Positions 1 to 8,507 of a DNA stretch of 64,000 nt are shown here, one piece after another. Source of the DNA: Massilia sp. erpn (GTDB taxonomy: Bacteria; Pseudomonadota; Gammaproteobacteria; Burkholderiales; Burkholderiaceae_D); the NCBI RefSeq assembly GCF_024400215.1, contig NZ_CP053748.1, forward strand, positions 3,286,001 through 3,350,000, in the 5' to 3' direction. The position numbers were made by a program, and so were the translations under genes. The notes under the pieces were generated by a model, which made no database searches, was not told the DNA's origin, and saw only the letters and a program-made list of their open reading frames with translations. Numbering within the stretch: position 1 is the first letter of the stretch; the number at the start of each line of letters is the position of its first letter.

Positions 1-672
1 GCGCCGCGCCGTATGCGCGTTGAGCATGGTCTCGGCCGTGGTGAAGGTTTTCGAGGCCACGATGAACAGGGTGGTGTCGGGCTTGACCTGTTCCAGCACG
101 GCGTCCATATCGTGCCCGTCCACATTCGAGACGAAGTGCATCTTCAGGCGCGGATGGGCGTAGGAGCGCAGCGCCAGGCAGGCCATCTTCGGCCCCAGGT
201 CGGAGCCGCCGATGCCGATGTTGACGATGTCGGTGATGGGCTTGCCGCTATGGCCGAGCCAGGCGCCGGCGCGCACGCGGTCGGTGAAGGCCTTGATGCG
301 ATCCAGCACGGCGTGCACATCGGCGCCCACGTCCTGGCCGTCGACGATCAGCTGCTTGCCGCGCGGCATACGCAGCGCCGTGTGCAGCACGCTGCGGTGT
401 TCGGTAAGATTGATTTTCTCACCGGCGAACATGGCGTCGCGCTGGGCTTCCACGCCGCGTTCGCGCGCCAGGTCGAGCAGCAGGGCGATGGTGCGGGTGT
501 CGGCGCGGTTCTTCGAATAGTCGAGGAAGAGGCCGGCCGCGTCCGTCGTCATGGCCGGAAAGCGCTGGGCATCAGCGGCGAACAGCTGGCGCAACTGCCA
601 GTCCTTGGCCTCGGCGGCGTGGGATTCGAGAGCCCGGAAGCTGGCGGTGGAGGTCAGGGGAGGCTGGCGCAT
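1..672 (-). CDS. pgi: Glucose-6-phosphate isomerase, N-terminal part (runs off the left edge)
   Basis: Interconverts glucose-6-phosphate and fructose-6-phosphate in the cytoplasm. Translating the minus strand from the ATG at 672 gives 224 codons without a stop, beginning MRQPPLTSTASFRAL. Recognisable Pgi segments follow in order: NLTEHRSVLHTALR, then NIGIGGSDLGPKM, then the sugar-phosphate-binding SKTFTTAETM near the window edge. The C-terminal half, with the remaining catalytic residues, lies outside the window. It diverges from edd, and the 233-base gap between them holds two HexR-like palindromes, which suggests common control of the two arms of glucose breakdown. The plus-strand frame open across this gene looks like a high-GC shadow. 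The family call is secure; only the missing end is unknown. Confidence 0.95.
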   Translation of the reverse strand, partial: MRQPPLTSTASFRALESHAAEAKDWQLRQLFAADAQRFPAMTTDAAGLFLDYSKNRADTRTIALLLDLARERGVEAQRDAMFAGEKINLTEHRSVLHTALRMPRGKQLIVDGQDVGADVHAVLDRIKAFTDRVRAGAWLGHSGKPITDIVNIGIGGSDLGPKMACLALRSYAHPRLKMHFVSNVDGHDMDAVLEQVKPDTTLFIVASKTFTTAETMLNAHTARR

Positions 673-721
673 AATATCCGTGTAGAAGAAATGGAATTTG
701 TCTAACTATACAATAAAATCA

Positions 722-736
722 GGTAAATTCACTACA
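722..736 (-). promoter_or_regulatory. HexR-like operator, pgi-proximal
   Basis: Read on the minus strand the site is TGTAGTGAATTTACC, close to the HexR palindrome known from proteobacteria (TGTARTNNNATTACA type). It lies 50 bases upstream of the pgi start. HexR is a KDPG-responsive repressor of Entner-Doudoroff and related genes; hexR itself is not in the window, so the regulator is inferred from the motif and gene context. Confidence 0.5.
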
Positions 737-865
737 ATTCAATTGCGGGCAGCTGTTACATTGGTTTTCCGTGCTGCACATAATGAGTCTCAAAGGCAAT
801 TTTGATTGCCATTCTGCCTAATCTGCTCAATCCTGCAGCACGTAAATACGCGGTTTACTGAAAAG

Positions 866-880
866 TGTAGTAAAATTTCA
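866..880 (+). promoter_or_regulatory. HexR-like operator, edd-proximal
   Basis: TGTAGTAAAATTTCA resembles the HexR consensus and lies 25 bases upstream of the edd start, where a repressor would block transcription initiation or escape. It shares the TGTAGT half with the pgi-proximal site in the same intergenic region. Confidence 0.5.
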
Positions 881-905
881 GTAAATTCATCGATAAGGAA
901 TGATT

Positions 906-2831
906 ATGGCCTTGCATCCGGTTCTGGAAAAAGTCACCGCACGGGTGATCCAGCGCAGCCGCCCCTCGCGTGGCGCCTACCTGGCTCACCTGGAGGCAGC
1001 CCGCGTCAAAGGACCGCAGCGCGGCACCCTGTCCTGCACCAATCTGGCCCACGGCTTTGCCGCCTTCCCCGCCAACGACAAGCTGGTGCTGAAGGAAGTG
1101 AAGAAGCCCTCGGTGGCGATTGTGTCGGCCTATAACGATATGCTGTCGGCGCACCAGCCTTTCGAGCACTTCCCAGCCATTATCAAGGACGCGGTGCGCG
1201 AAGTCGGCGCCGTGGCCCAGTTCGCGGGCGGCGTGCCCGCCATGTGCGACGGCGTGACCCAGGGCCAGCCCGGCATGGAGCTGTCGCTGTTCTCGCGCGA
1301 TACGATTGCCATGTCCACCGCCGTGGCCTTGTCCCACAATATGTTCGACGCCGCCCTGTACCTGGGCGTGTGCGACAAGATCGTGCCGGGCCTGCTGATC
1401 GGCGCCCTGCATTTCGGCCACCTGCCCGCCGTCTTCGTGCCGGCCGGTCCGATGACGTCCGGCTTGTCGAACAAGGAAAAAGCGGCCATCCGCCAGCGCT
1501 ACGCGAAAGGCCTGGCCACGCGCGAAGAGCTGCTGGAAGGCGAGGCCAAGTCCTATCACGGCGCCGGCACCTGCACCTTCTACGGCACGGCCAACAGCAA
1601 CCAGATGCTGATGGAAGTCATGGGCCTGCACCTGCCCGGCGCGGCCTTCATCACGCCCGGCACGCCGCTGCGCGATGCGCTGACCGCCGCTGCCGCCCAG
1701 CGCGCGGCCCTGATTACCGAGCAGGGCCAGGAATACATCCCGGTCGGCCATGTGGTCGATGAAAAATCCATTATCAATGCCGTGGTCGGCCTGCTGACCA
1801 CCGGCGGTTCCACCAACCACACCCTGCATCTGGTGGCGATCGCCAAGGCGGCCGGCGTGGTCATCGACTGGGATGATTTCGACGAGCTGTCGGCCGTGGT
1901 GCCGCTGCTGGCGCGCATCTACCCGAACGGCGACGCCGACGTGAACCACTTCCACGCGGCCGGCGGCACCGGTTTCGTGATCCGCGAGCTGCTCGACGCC
2001 GGCCTGCTGCACGACGACGTCACCACCATCCTGGGCAAGGGCTTGCGCAAGCATTGCGCCGAACCCTTCCTGGCCACGGCGGACGAGGGCGGCGTGGTGT
2101 TCAAGGATGCGCCGGCCGTCAGCGGCGACGTCAATGTGCTGCGCGGCGCGGCCGAGCCGTTCTCGCCGGACGGCGGCATGGTGCTGGTCAAGGGAAATCT
2201 GGGCCGCGCCGTGATGAAGGTGTCGGCGGTGAAACCCGAGCATCGCTCGGTGGAAGCGCCGGCCCTGGTCTTCGATTCGCAGGAAGCCTTCATGGCCGAA
2301 TACAAGGCCGGCAAGCTGGACCGCGACTTCGTGGCGGTGATCCGCTTCCAGGGTCCGCGCGCCAACGGCATGCCCGAGCTGCATGCGCTGACTCCGGCCC
2401 TGGCCAACCTGCAGGACGCGGGCCGGCGCGTGGCCCTGGTGACCGATGGCCGCATGTCGGGCGCGTCGGGCAAGGTGCCGGCGGCGATCCACGTCTCGCC
2501 CGAGATTCTGGCCGGCGGTCCGCTGGGCCTGGTGCGCGACGGCGACATCATCCGCCTCGACGCGGCCAGCGGCACGCTGGAAGCGCTGGTCGCGTCCGAC
2601 GTCTGGCATGCGCGCGCGCTGGCAACGGCCGACCTGACGCCAAACCAGATCGGCATGGGGCGCGAACTGTTCTCCATGTTCCGCAACAGCGTGAGCGAGG
2701 CCGAGCAGGGCGCCACCACCTTCCCGCTGCCGTCGCCGATCCAGACCACGGTGAGCCTGCATGACGCCGGCAATATCGGCAACAGCATGCCCGGCTCCGA
2801 TGAAGACTTCCTGATCAACAAGAAAGCCTGA
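906..2831 (+). CDS. edd: Phosphogluconate dehydratase
   Basis: First dedicated Entner-Doudoroff enzyme: dehydrates 6-phosphogluconate to 2-keto-3-deoxy-6-phosphogluconate. The 641-residue length fits the IlvD/Edd family of iron-sulfur dehydratases. Family motifs include GVCDKIVPG near residue 156 and [13 protein letters not shown] near 220, both with cysteines expected to ligand the cluster, and TGGSTNH near 298. I chose the ATG at 906, which has AAGGAA five bases before it; the in-frame ATG at 900 would overlap that ribosome-binding site. eda follows after one base, so the two are surely co-transcribed. A HexR-like site lies just upstream. Confidence 0.96.
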   Translation: MALHPVLEKVTARVIQRSRPSRGAYLAHLEAARVKGPQRGTLSCTNLAHGFAAFPANDKLVLKEVKKPSVAIVSAYNDMLSAHQPFEHFPAIIKDAVREVGAVAQFAGGVPAMCDGVTQGQPGMELSLFSRDTIAMSTAVALSHNMFDAALYLGVCDKIVPGLLIGALHFGHLPAVFVPAGPMTSGLSNKEKAAIRQRYAKGLATREELLEGEAKSYHGAGTCTFYGTANSNQMLMEVMGLHLPGAAFITPGTPLRDALTAAAAQRAALITEQGQEYIPVGHVVDEKSIINAVVGLLTTGGSTNHTLHLVAIAKAAGVVIDWDDFDELSAVVPLLARIYPNGDADVNHFHAAGGTGFVIRELLDAGLLHDDVTTILGKGLRKHCAEPFLATADEGGVVFKDAPAVSGDVNVLRGAAEPFSPDGGMVLVKGNLGRAVMKVSAVKPEHRSVEAPALVFDSQEAFMAEYKAGKLDRDFVAVIRFQGPRANGMPELHALTPALANLQDAGRRVALVTDGRMSGASGKVPAAIHVSPEILAGGPLGLVRDGDIIRLDAASGTLEALVASDVWHARALATADLTPNQIGMGRELFSMFRNSVSEAEQGATTFPLPSPIQTTVSLHDAGNIGNSMPGSDEDFLINKKA

Positions 2832-2832
2832 G

Positions 2833-3453
2833 ATGACCTTACTCGACATTATGCGTACTTCGGCCGTGATCCCCGTGATTGCGATTGACGATCCCGAGCA
2901 TGCCGTGCCGCTGGCGAAAGCGCTGGTGGCGGGCGGCATCCGCGTGCTGGAAGTGACACTGCGCACCAAGCATGGCCTGGGCGCGATCCGTGCCATGAGT
3001 GCCGTGGAAGGCGCCATCGTCGGCGTCGGCACCCTGACCCAGCCCGAGGAGTTCGCTGCCGCGCGCGATGCCGGCGCCGTGTTCGGCGTCTCGCCCGGCC
3101 TGACGCCGGCCCTGATCGCCGCCGCCAAGTCCAGCGGACTGCCGCTGCTGCCGGGCGTGATGACTCCCTCCGAAGTGATGGCTGCGCGCGAGCAGGGCTT
3201 CCAGCAACTGAAGCTGTTCCCGGCCGTGCCGGCCGGCGGTGTCGGCATGCTGAACGCCATCAACGGCCCTCTGCCCGACATCACCTTCTGCCCCACCGGT
3301 GGCATCTCGCAGGTGACGGCGTCCTCTTTCCTGGCCTGCAAGAACGTGGCCTGCGTCGGCGGCTCCTGGCTGACCCCGAAAGACGCCATGCAAGCAGGCG
3401 ACTGGGACAAGATCACCGAACTGGCCAAGGCGGCCAGTAGCCTGCGCGGCTGA
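2833..3453 (+). CDS. eda: 2-keto-3-deoxy-6-phosphogluconate aldolase
   Basis: Cleaves KDPG to pyruvate and glyceraldehyde-3-phosphate, finishing the Entner-Doudoroff pathway. The protein is 206 residues, normal for the family. It has the VLEVTLRT strand near residues 38-45 with the conserved Glu and Arg, and [12 protein letters not shown] near 125-136 with the Schiff-base lysine at about 127. The ATG sits one base after the edd stop codon, so translation is probably coupled. A hairpin with a T-rich tail ends the operon about 25 bases downstream. Confidence 0.96.
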   Translation: MTLLDIMRTSAVIPVIAIDDPEHAVPLAKALVAGGIRVLEVTLRTKHGLGAIRAMSAVEGAIVGVGTLTQPEEFAAARDAGAVFGVSPGLTPALIAAAKSSGLPLLPGVMTPSEVMAAREQGFQQLKLFPAVPAGGVGMLNAINGPLPDITFCPTGGISQVTASSFLACKNVACVGGSWLTPKDAMQAGDWDKITELAKAASSLRG

Positions 3454-3475
3454 TTCCGGTCAGCTTCGATTGAGG

Positions 3476-3497
3476 TGGCGCCTGCGGGCGCCATTTT
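3476..3497 (+). terminator. Rho-independent terminator of edd-eda
   Basis: Perfect 7-bp stem TGGCGCC / GGCGCCA with a TGCG loop, followed by TTTTCGTTT. It lies 23 bases after the eda stop. Confidence 0.75.
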
Positions 3498-3566
3498 CGT
3501 TTCTGCTCCAGGAACGTTTGTCGAGTTTGCCTGTCGAACTGAAGGAACTTATTTTGGGGGATAGTC

Positions 3567-4097
3567 ATGCAAATTCAGTTGACTTTGAACATCGATACCG
3601 CCACTTTGCAGGATTTGCTTGCCTATCTGGAGGAAACCGCGAGCGAGCAGGAGCCTGCTGAGGCGGCTGCACATGCTTTACGGTATTGGCTGATGGCGAT
3701 GCGTGAGCAGCCGCGCTCCCTGGAAGGGCCGACCTTGCGCGGCTACCAGTGGAAATCGCTGTTCTTGCCGGAAGGGACGAGACTGCGCATGTACTGCCAG
3801 CACGAGTATGGCTACGCTCGGGTCGTCGGCGATCAGCTGATTTATCAAGGGCGGGCGCTCACGCCCAATCAGTTTGTCACGGCTTGTTCTGGTGGTACGC
3901 GCAATGCTTGGCGCGACTTGTCGGTAAATTTTCCTGATGAGAAAACATGGAAGCTGGCTTGCGTCCGCAGGGATGAGCTTGAGCGCTTGCGCAAGCCGGC
4001 TGTTCCGGATGCAGCAAGCGGCCGGCAGGAAAGTGTATGGTCGGGGCGAGAACGTAGGCAGAATTGGGCACGGCTTGACGATGTCGCTTTTGATTAG
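3567..4097 (+). CDS. Hypothetical protein
   Basis: Unrecognised protein of 176 residues with no signal peptide or membrane segment. It begins MQIQLTLNIDTATLQDLLAYL and has an acidic stretch near residues 23-32. A central part (about 55-110) could be a small folded domain, and the C-terminal 40 residues are rich in Arg and Glu. A GGGGGA ribosome-binding site precedes the ATG. Base composition is visibly lower in GC than edd-eda, and the gene lies beside a large inverted repeat, so it may be acquired accessory DNA. It stands alone between the eda terminator and a gene on the opposite strand. No function can be assigned. Confidence 0.6.
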   Translation: MQIQLTLNIDTATLQDLLAYLEETASEQEPAEAAAHALRYWLMAMREQPRSLEGPTLRGYQWKSLFLPEGTRLRMYCQHEYGYARVVGDQLIYQGRALTPNQFVTACSGGTRNAWRDLSVNFPDEKTWKLACVRRDELERLRKPAVPDAASGRQESVWSGRERRQNWARLDDVAFD

Positions 4098-4145
4098 TGG
4101 CAATGATCGCAGCATAGTGGGGAGGATGTCTTTTCTACTGCGTAG

Positions 4146-4280
4146 CGGAACCTGTCTGAAATGACTGCCTGATTTTGTCTGAATCTGTCTGGATTTGCCT
4201 GAGCGGGGTTCCTAGGTGCAATTTCAGACATTTTCAAACAAATCCAGACAGAATCAGGCAGTCATTCCAGACAGATTCCG
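4146..4280. repeat. Large imperfect inverted repeat
   Basis: The left arm (about 4146-4202) and right arm (about 4222-4280) are imperfect reverse complements built from reiterated TGTCTG and CCTGA words. The segment AATGACTGCCTGATT in the left arm returns inverted in the right arm with one mismatch. The spacer is about 20 bases. The left arm carries an extra block of about 10 bases. It separates two convergent genes, so it may act as a two-way terminator, or it may be a remnant of a small non-coding element. Confidence 0.75.
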
Positions 4281-4298
4281 CGAGGATCCCGGAAAGGA

Positions 4299-4844
4299 CT
4301 AGGTAGGCCTCAATACCCGGTAAGCGCTCTGTACCATACCGCCTTCGTAGATTTTTGTGCGCAGGTGTTCGAGCTTGACATCATGGGGCAGGGCGCCGAA
4401 CAGGGTGATGCCGACGCCGATCAGCACTGGCAGGCGCGAGATGGTGATTTCGTCGATCAGGCCGGCGCGCAGGAAGGCCTGGATCGTCGCGCCGCCATCG
4501 ACGTACAGGCCCTGGCAACCGTCGGCGGCCAACTGCGCCGCCAACGCTGCCACCGGGCCGCGCTGCAGCTCGGCCTTGCCGGCCACGCTGTCCGGCAGTG
4601 CCGCCAATGTCGCGCTCAGCACCACTACGCGCTTGCCTGAGTACGGCCAGATGCCCATGGCCAGCACCGTTTCGAAGGTCTTGCGGCCCATCAGCACCGT
4701 GTCGATGCCGGCCATGAAGGCATCGTAACCATGTTCCGGCGGCGCGCTGTCCGGCTCTGGCGTGCCCATCAGCCAATCGAGTGCGCCGTCGGGGCGGGCG
4801 ATGAAGCCGTCCAGGCTGCAGCCGACGAAGACGCTGGCCTTCAT
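4299..4844 (-). CDS. Dihydrofolate reductase/RibD C-terminal-domain family protein
   Basis: Predicted NAD(P)H-dependent reductase of the RibD_C/DHFR-like fold, 181 residues; the substrate is unknown. The fold markers are MKASVFVGCSLDGFIA at the N-terminus, DTVLMGRKTFE near residues 48-58, the VVVLSAT strand and the cofactor-binding LYVDGGATIQAFL near residues 115-127. The ATG at 4844 overlaps the stop of the upstream diguanylate cyclase (ATGA), so it is translationally coupled and last in the signalling operon. A longer frame open upstream is only the shadow of the cyclase. Many orphan members of this family are annotated simply as dihydrofolate reductase, but folate activity should not be assumed. 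Confidence 0.85.
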   Translation of the reverse strand: MKASVFVGCSLDGFIARPDGALDWLMGTPEPDSAPPEHGYDAFMAGIDTVLMGRKTFETVLAMGIWPYSGKRVVVLSATLAALPDSVAGKAELQRGPVAALAAQLAADGCQGLYVDGGATIQAFLRAGLIDEITISRLPVLIGVGITLFGALPHDVKLEHLRTKIYEGGMVQSAYRVLRPT

Positions 4845-5803
4845 GCCGGCGCCTGGGTGGCGACGCGGTTGCGGCCACCGCGCTTGGCGTCGTACAGGGC
4901 GCGGTCGGCCGCGCCGATCAGTTCCTGCGCTTCGGCGGGATGTTCCAGCGTGCGCGTGGCAAGGCCGATACTGACCGTGACCTGCTTCAGCTCCACGCCG
5001 CTGGCCGCATGCGGAATATGCAGCGCGATGATGCGCGCGCGCAGCGCTTCGGCCATGTGCGCCGCTTGTTCGGCATTGGTGTCGGGCAGGATCAGCACGA
5101 ACTCTTCGCCGCCGTAGCGCGCGATCAGGTCGGCGGCGCGCTGCAGCATGCCGCTCAGGGCCGAGGCCACGCGCACCAGGCATTCGTCACCGCGCTGGTG
5201 GCCATAGTGGTCGTTGAAGTTCTTGAAGTGGTCGATATCGATCATCAGCAGCGACAGGGCGCTGCCGTTGCGCTTGGCGCGCCGCAGTTCCTTGTCGATG
5301 GCGACGTCGAAATGGCGGCGGTTGGCGACGCCGGTCAGGCCGTCGGAAAAGCTTTGCGAGCGCAATTCCAGCGCCTGCTGGCGCAGCAGGTTTTCGCGTC
5401 CGACGGCGATGCTGACGTCGTGGATCTCGATCATGCAGTGGCGCGGCGCGCCGTCCACCGCCAGCGGCGTCACGGCCAGCGCCTGCTGCAGCCTTTCCTC
5501 GCGCTGGGCCGCCGCGGCATTGGCGAACAGCGCGAACGGCGAACGGTTCAGCGTCTGCGACAGCAGGGACGGGAAGTTGTGCTCCAGCGCCTGGGTGATG
5601 GCGGCGTCGACGCGTCGTCCGCGCAGCTCGGGAAACAGGGTGGCGAAATCCTGCCCCAGTACGGTGGCGGCGGCGGTGCCGGAGTGGCGACTCATCCACT
5701 GGTTCCACAGCACCACGCGGCGCGCGCCATCGAGCACGATGATGCCCAGGTCGACGGCGGCCAGCACGCCTTCCAGCAGGGGGAGTCGGCCGGTCTCGTT
5801 CAT
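4841..5803 (-). CDS. PAS-like/GGDEF diguanylate cyclase
   Basis: Makes cyclic di-GMP from two GTP. The 320-residue protein has an N-terminal PAS-like sensor region (about 10-130; LEGVLAAVDLGIIVLDGARRV is typical of PAS starts) and a C-terminal GGDEF domain (about 155-315). The active-site motif is RYGGEEF, and RAAD stands five residues before GGEEF, so the inhibitory I-site is intact and product feedback is expected. No membrane segment is seen, so it is probably cytoplasmic. It overlaps the CheC-type gene upstream and the reductase-like gene downstream by four bases each. Its activity may therefore depend on the receiver and phosphatase encoded just before it. Confidence 0.93.
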   Translation of the reverse strand: MNETGRLPLLEGVLAAVDLGIIVLDGARRVVLWNQWMSRHSGTAAATVLGQDFATLFPELRGRRVDAAITQALEHNFPSLLSQTLNRSPFALFANAAAAQREERLQQALAVTPLAVDGAPRHCMIEIHDVSIAVGRENLLRQQALELRSQSFSDGLTGVANRRHFDVAIDKELRRAKRNGSALSLLMIDIDHFKNFNDHYGHQRGDECLVRVASALSGMLQRAADLIARYGGEEFVLILPDTNAEQAAHMAEALRARIIALHIPHAASGVELKQVTVSIGLATRTLEHPAEAQELIGAADRALYDAKRGGRNRVATQAPA

Positions 5804-6432
5804 CGCTCGGCCTGTCCCATGATGCGCGCCAGGTAGCGCCGTATCTGTTCCTGCAGATCCTGCAGGGCCGTGAGGTCGAGGATGAAGGCGACGTAGCCCT
5901 TGATCTCATGCACCTCCAGCGCAAAATCGATGTGCAGCATCAGCACCACCGTGTCGGCCGGGCCGCAGGAGGCGCTCAGGATCTCGTCGCAGCTGCCGAC
6001 GTGGTAGGCCGGCAGCGAGCCATGCAGCTCGTGCTCGAAGATATTGGCCAGCGTGCCGACGCAGGAATTGAGGATGATGTTGCCGATCTCGCTGAGCGCC
6101 TCCTGCTCCATCTCGGTCAGCTCCAGCAGCGGCACGCTGCCGCCCACCATCAGGCGCACCAGGTCCAGGCTTTTCTCTTCGGGGAACATCAGGATCGCTT
6201 CGGTGCGGAAGGCGCCTTCGTAATGCTGGCTGACGCCGCACACGCGGCTGGCGTTGCGCCCGCCGGGCCCGAGCAGGCGCGCCGCGTCTGAGCGGTTGAG
6301 AAAGCTGATCGAAGGCACCGACATGCTGACTGCTTCATTGACGATGGCGCTCATGGCCGCCGCGGCCCGGCCCACGCCGATATTGAAGATCTCCACCAGC
6401 GCATCGTGCTCGATTTCGCTGAGCGGCAGCAT
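5800..6432 (-). CDS. CheC/CheX/FliY-family phosphatase
   Basis: Member of the CheC family, which dephosphorylates CheY-type receivers. Both family helices are present: one near residues 9-40 (DALVEIFNIGVGRAA, ending in a proline) and one near 105-135 (EALSEIGNIILNSCVG, again ending in proline). Each keeps the Glu-x-x-Asn pair used for catalysis in CheC/CheX. The 210-residue length fits CheC. It starts three bases after a stand-alone receiver gene and overlaps the downstream GGDEF gene (ATGA). The neighbouring receiver is the obvious substrate, but that is inferred from context. Confidence 0.88.
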   Translation of the reverse strand: MLPLSEIEHDALVEIFNIGVGRAAAAMSAIVNEAVSMSVPSISFLNRSDAARLLGPGGRNASRVCGVSQHYEGAFRTEAILMFPEEKSLDLVRLMVGGSVPLLELTEMEQEALSEIGNIILNSCVGTLANIFEHELHGSLPAYHVGSCDEILSASCGPADTVVLMLHIDFALEVHEIKGYVAFILDLTALQDLQEQIRRYLARIMGQAER

Positions 6433-6435
6433 GGG

Positions 6436-6804
6436 TCAATGCTCCAGCGGGGCGATCAGCTGGGCAATGCGTTCGTCGGTGATCGGTTTTTCCACGAAGC
6501 CGACGCCGATTTCGCTGGCGCGGTTGCGCGTGGCGCTTTGCACATTGGCGGTCAGCAGGGAGATATATGCTTGTGGCAGCAGGGCGCGCAGCTTTTCGGC
6601 GGCGGCCACGCCGCCCATGCCGGGCATGTTCACGTCCAGCAGCACCAGGTGCGGCCGGCTCAGGCGCGCCTTTTCCAGCGCTTCCTCGCCATTCGCCGCC
6701 TCTTCCACCACCCAGTCGGCATGCTTGCTGAGGATGTGCTGACGCGCCACCAGGCGCGAGACGCGGCTATCGTCGACGATCAGTACGGTTGGAGTCACTT
6801 CCAT
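6436..6804 (-). CDS. Stand-alone CheY-like receiver protein
   Basis: Single receiver domain of 122 residues with no output domain. The acidic pair is D11-D12, the phosphoacceptor is D57 in LVLLDVNMPG, the switch residue is the T of SLLTANVQ, and the conserved Lys is in VEKPIT. I chose the ATG at 6804 because MEVTPTVLIVDDS begins the first beta strand; the frame stays open further upstream but that part does not look like a protein domain. It heads an operon with a CheC-type phosphatase and a diguanylate cyclase. It is probably phosphorylated by a histidine kinase encoded elsewhere. Confidence 0.9.
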   Translation of the reverse strand: MEVTPTVLIVDDSRVSRLVARQHILSKHADWVVEEAANGEEALEKARLSRPHLVLLDVNMPGMGGVAAAEKLRALLPQAYISLLTANVQSATRNRASEIGVGFVEKPITDERIAQLIAPLEH

Positions 6805-6987
6805 ATCGCACCCTGTGTTGAACGGTAGGAGTGGTCCATTTTCGCACAGAGTGGGCGGGCCGGGCGGGCGATCCGTTAAAATAGCGGGATTGCGCCGCAC
6901 GCCGGCGTCGCTTATTTCCCGCATTCCCGCTTTTATTTTTCCTCTTTATTTTTCCTATTCATTTTCCCTATCCATTTCGCACTCATC

Positions 6988-7665
6988 ATGACTCAAGACG
7001 AACTGAAACAAGCTGTTGCCCGCGCCGCCATCGACTATGTAGTGGATGGTGAAATCATCGGCGTCGGCACCGGCTCGACCGCCAATTTCTTCATCGATGA
7101 ACTGGGCCTGATCAAGCACCGCATCAAGGGCGCGGTAGCCTCGTCGGAAGCGACGGCCGCGCGCCTGGCCGGCCACGGCATTCCCGTGTTCGACCTGAAT
7201 GAAGTCGAGCGCATCGCCGTGTATATCGATGGCGCCGACGAGATCACCAATGCCGGCGCCATGATCAAGGGCGGCGGCGCGGCGCTGACGCGCGAGAAGA
7301 TCGTGGCCTCCGTGTCGGGCCAGTTCGTCTGCATCGCCGACGGCTCCAAGCTGGTCGAGACCCTGGGCAAATTCCCGCTGCCGGTGGAAGTGCTGCCGAT
7401 GGCGCGCAACGCCGTGCTGCGCCAGCTGGCGGCCCTGGGCGGCCAGCCGAAGGTGCGCACCAAGCCCGGTTCGGACGAGGCTTTCGTCACCGATAACGGC
7501 GGCAATATCATCGACGTGGCCGGCCTGGCGATCGCCGATCCGGTGGCGCTGGAAACCCAGATCAACCAGATCGTCGGCGTGGTTGCCGTCGGCCTGTTCG
7601 CTGCGCGCGGCGCCAATGTCTGCCTGCTGGGCACCGCCGACGGCGTGCGCACGCTGAAGTTCTAA
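6988..7665 (+). CDS. rpiA: Ribose-5-phosphate isomerase A
   Basis: Interconverts ribose-5-phosphate and ribulose-5-phosphate in the non-oxidative pentose phosphate pathway. The 225-residue length is typical. It has the phosphate-binding [10 protein letters not shown] near residues 22-31, the catalytic DGADE near 82-86 and [11 protein letters not shown] near 93-103, matching the active-site loops of RpiA. It is divergent from the receiver gene. A TAAAAT-like -10 element lies around 6876-6882, but no clear -35 is visible. Confidence 0.97.
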   Translation: MTQDELKQAVARAAIDYVVDGEIIGVGTGSTANFFIDELGLIKHRIKGAVASSEATAARLAGHGIPVFDLNEVERIAVYIDGADEITNAGAMIKGGGAALTREKIVASVSGQFVCIADGSKLVETLGKFPLPVEVLPMARNAVLRQLAALGGQPKVRTKPGSDEAFVTDNGGNIIDVAGLAIADPVALETQINQIVGVVAVGLFAARGANVCLLGTADGVRTLKF

Positions 7666-7770
7666 GCCGCCAGCGGGCGCCGGGCCGCCGTTGCGCGGCC
7701 CGGCCGCGCTTGCATTTGGCGCGCGCCAGCCATATTCTGTAATTCCACCCCGGCTGCGCGGAGGCTGACG

Positions 7771-8157
7771 ATGACGCACTATTTCCCAAGCCTGCTGCGG
7801 CTGGCCTGCCCTGTGCTGGCAGGCTTGCTGGGCGCCTGTTCCCATCTGCCGTTTGCGCGTCCGGCCGCCGCGCCCGAACGCACCGCCATCGACCGTCCGC
7901 CGCCCCTGGCGCTGGCCGCCGACGGCACGCCGCAGGTGCAGAGCAATGGCGTGGCGATCCAGAAGGTCGAGTTCCGCCCCGGCGTGTCCTCGGCCACGGT
8001 GGAGCATCTGGCCGGCAAGGCCGCCTGCACGGGCGGCTGGGGCGCGGGCCTGGTGACGGAACCGGGCCCGGTCGAGATTTACCGCATGGCTTGTGACGAT
8101 GGCCGCGTTTTCCTGGCGCGCTGCGAGCTGCGCCAGTGTAAGCCGATGCCAAAATGA
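7771..8157 (+). CDS. Putative lipoprotein, unknown function
   Basis: Small 128-residue protein with a lipoprotein signal: hydrophobic run LACPVLAGLLGAC, with the lipobox LGAC placing the lipidated cysteine near residue 24. The mature part has two further cysteine pairs (about residues 88-110 and 115-125), which could form disulfides in the periplasm. No known domain is recognised. The gene ends inside the first bases of a strong hairpin terminator and converges on yggX. It is preceded by GCGGAGG as a likely ribosome-binding site. Confidence 0.75.
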   Translation: MTHYFPSLLRLACPVLAGLLGACSHLPFARPAAAPERTAIDRPPPLALAADGTPQVQSNGVAIQKVEFRPGVSSATVEHLAGKAACTGGWGAGLVTEPGPVEIYRMACDDGRVFLARCELRQCKPMPK

Positions 8158-8184
8158 CAAACGGCGCCGCAGCGCCGTTTGTTT
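8157..8184 (+). terminator. Hairpin between convergent lipoprotein gene and yggX
   Basis: Perfect 11-bp stem ACAAACGGCGC / GCGCCGTTTGT with a CGCA loop. The tail TTAA is weak on the plus strand and TCATTTT follows on the minus strand, so it may serve both convergent genes. Confidence 0.65.
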
Positions 8185-8198
8185 AAGCGGAGACTGGC

Positions 8199-8471
8199 TT
8201 AGGCAGTCGGCGGCACATAGCCGGCGGCGGCATCGGCGCCATCGCCGAAGAAATGCTTCTCCATCTGCGCCATCAGGTATTTGCGGGCGCGCAGATCGGC
8301 CAGGTTCAGGCGGTTCTCGTTGACCAGCATGGTCTGGTGCTTGAGCCAGGCCGCCCATGCTTCCTTCGACACCGACTCATAGAGTTTCTTGCCCAGTTCA
8401 CCGGGAACGGGCGGGAAATCCATGCCTTCGGCTTCCTTGTTGAGTTTAATGCAATGGACAGTACGGGCCAT
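8199..8471 (-). CDS. yggX: Fe(2+)-trafficking / oxidative damage protection protein
   Basis: YggX family, a small cytoplasmic protein linked to iron handling and protection of iron-sulfur clusters. The 90-residue length and sequence match the family throughout: [18 protein letters not shown] at the N-terminus with the conserved Cys at residue 7, then [22 protein letters not shown] near 34-55. It lies downstream of argA on the same strand, 36 bases away. Confidence 0.95.
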   Translation of the reverse strand: MARTVHCIKLNKEAEGMDFPPVPGELGKKLYESVSKEAWAAWLKHQTMLVNENRLNLADLRARKYLMAQMEKHFFGDGADAAAGYVPPTA

Positions 8472-8507
8472 CTGTGAAGCTCCTAAAACAAGTGTCTGAA
8501 ATCCAGA

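Noticed and set aside
13..705. Plus-strand gene at the left edge
   Set aside because: It is the shadow of pgi, whose conserved segments read clearly on the minus strand.
855..3494. Long open frame antisense to edd-eda (879 codons)
   Set aside because: High-GC third positions leave antisense frames open. The Edd and Eda motifs on the other strand are unambiguous and the antisense protein is His/Arg/Gly/Ala-rich with no domain.
4146..4280. Phage attachment site
   Set aside because: No integrase or tRNA gene nearby and the structure is an inverted, not direct, repeat.
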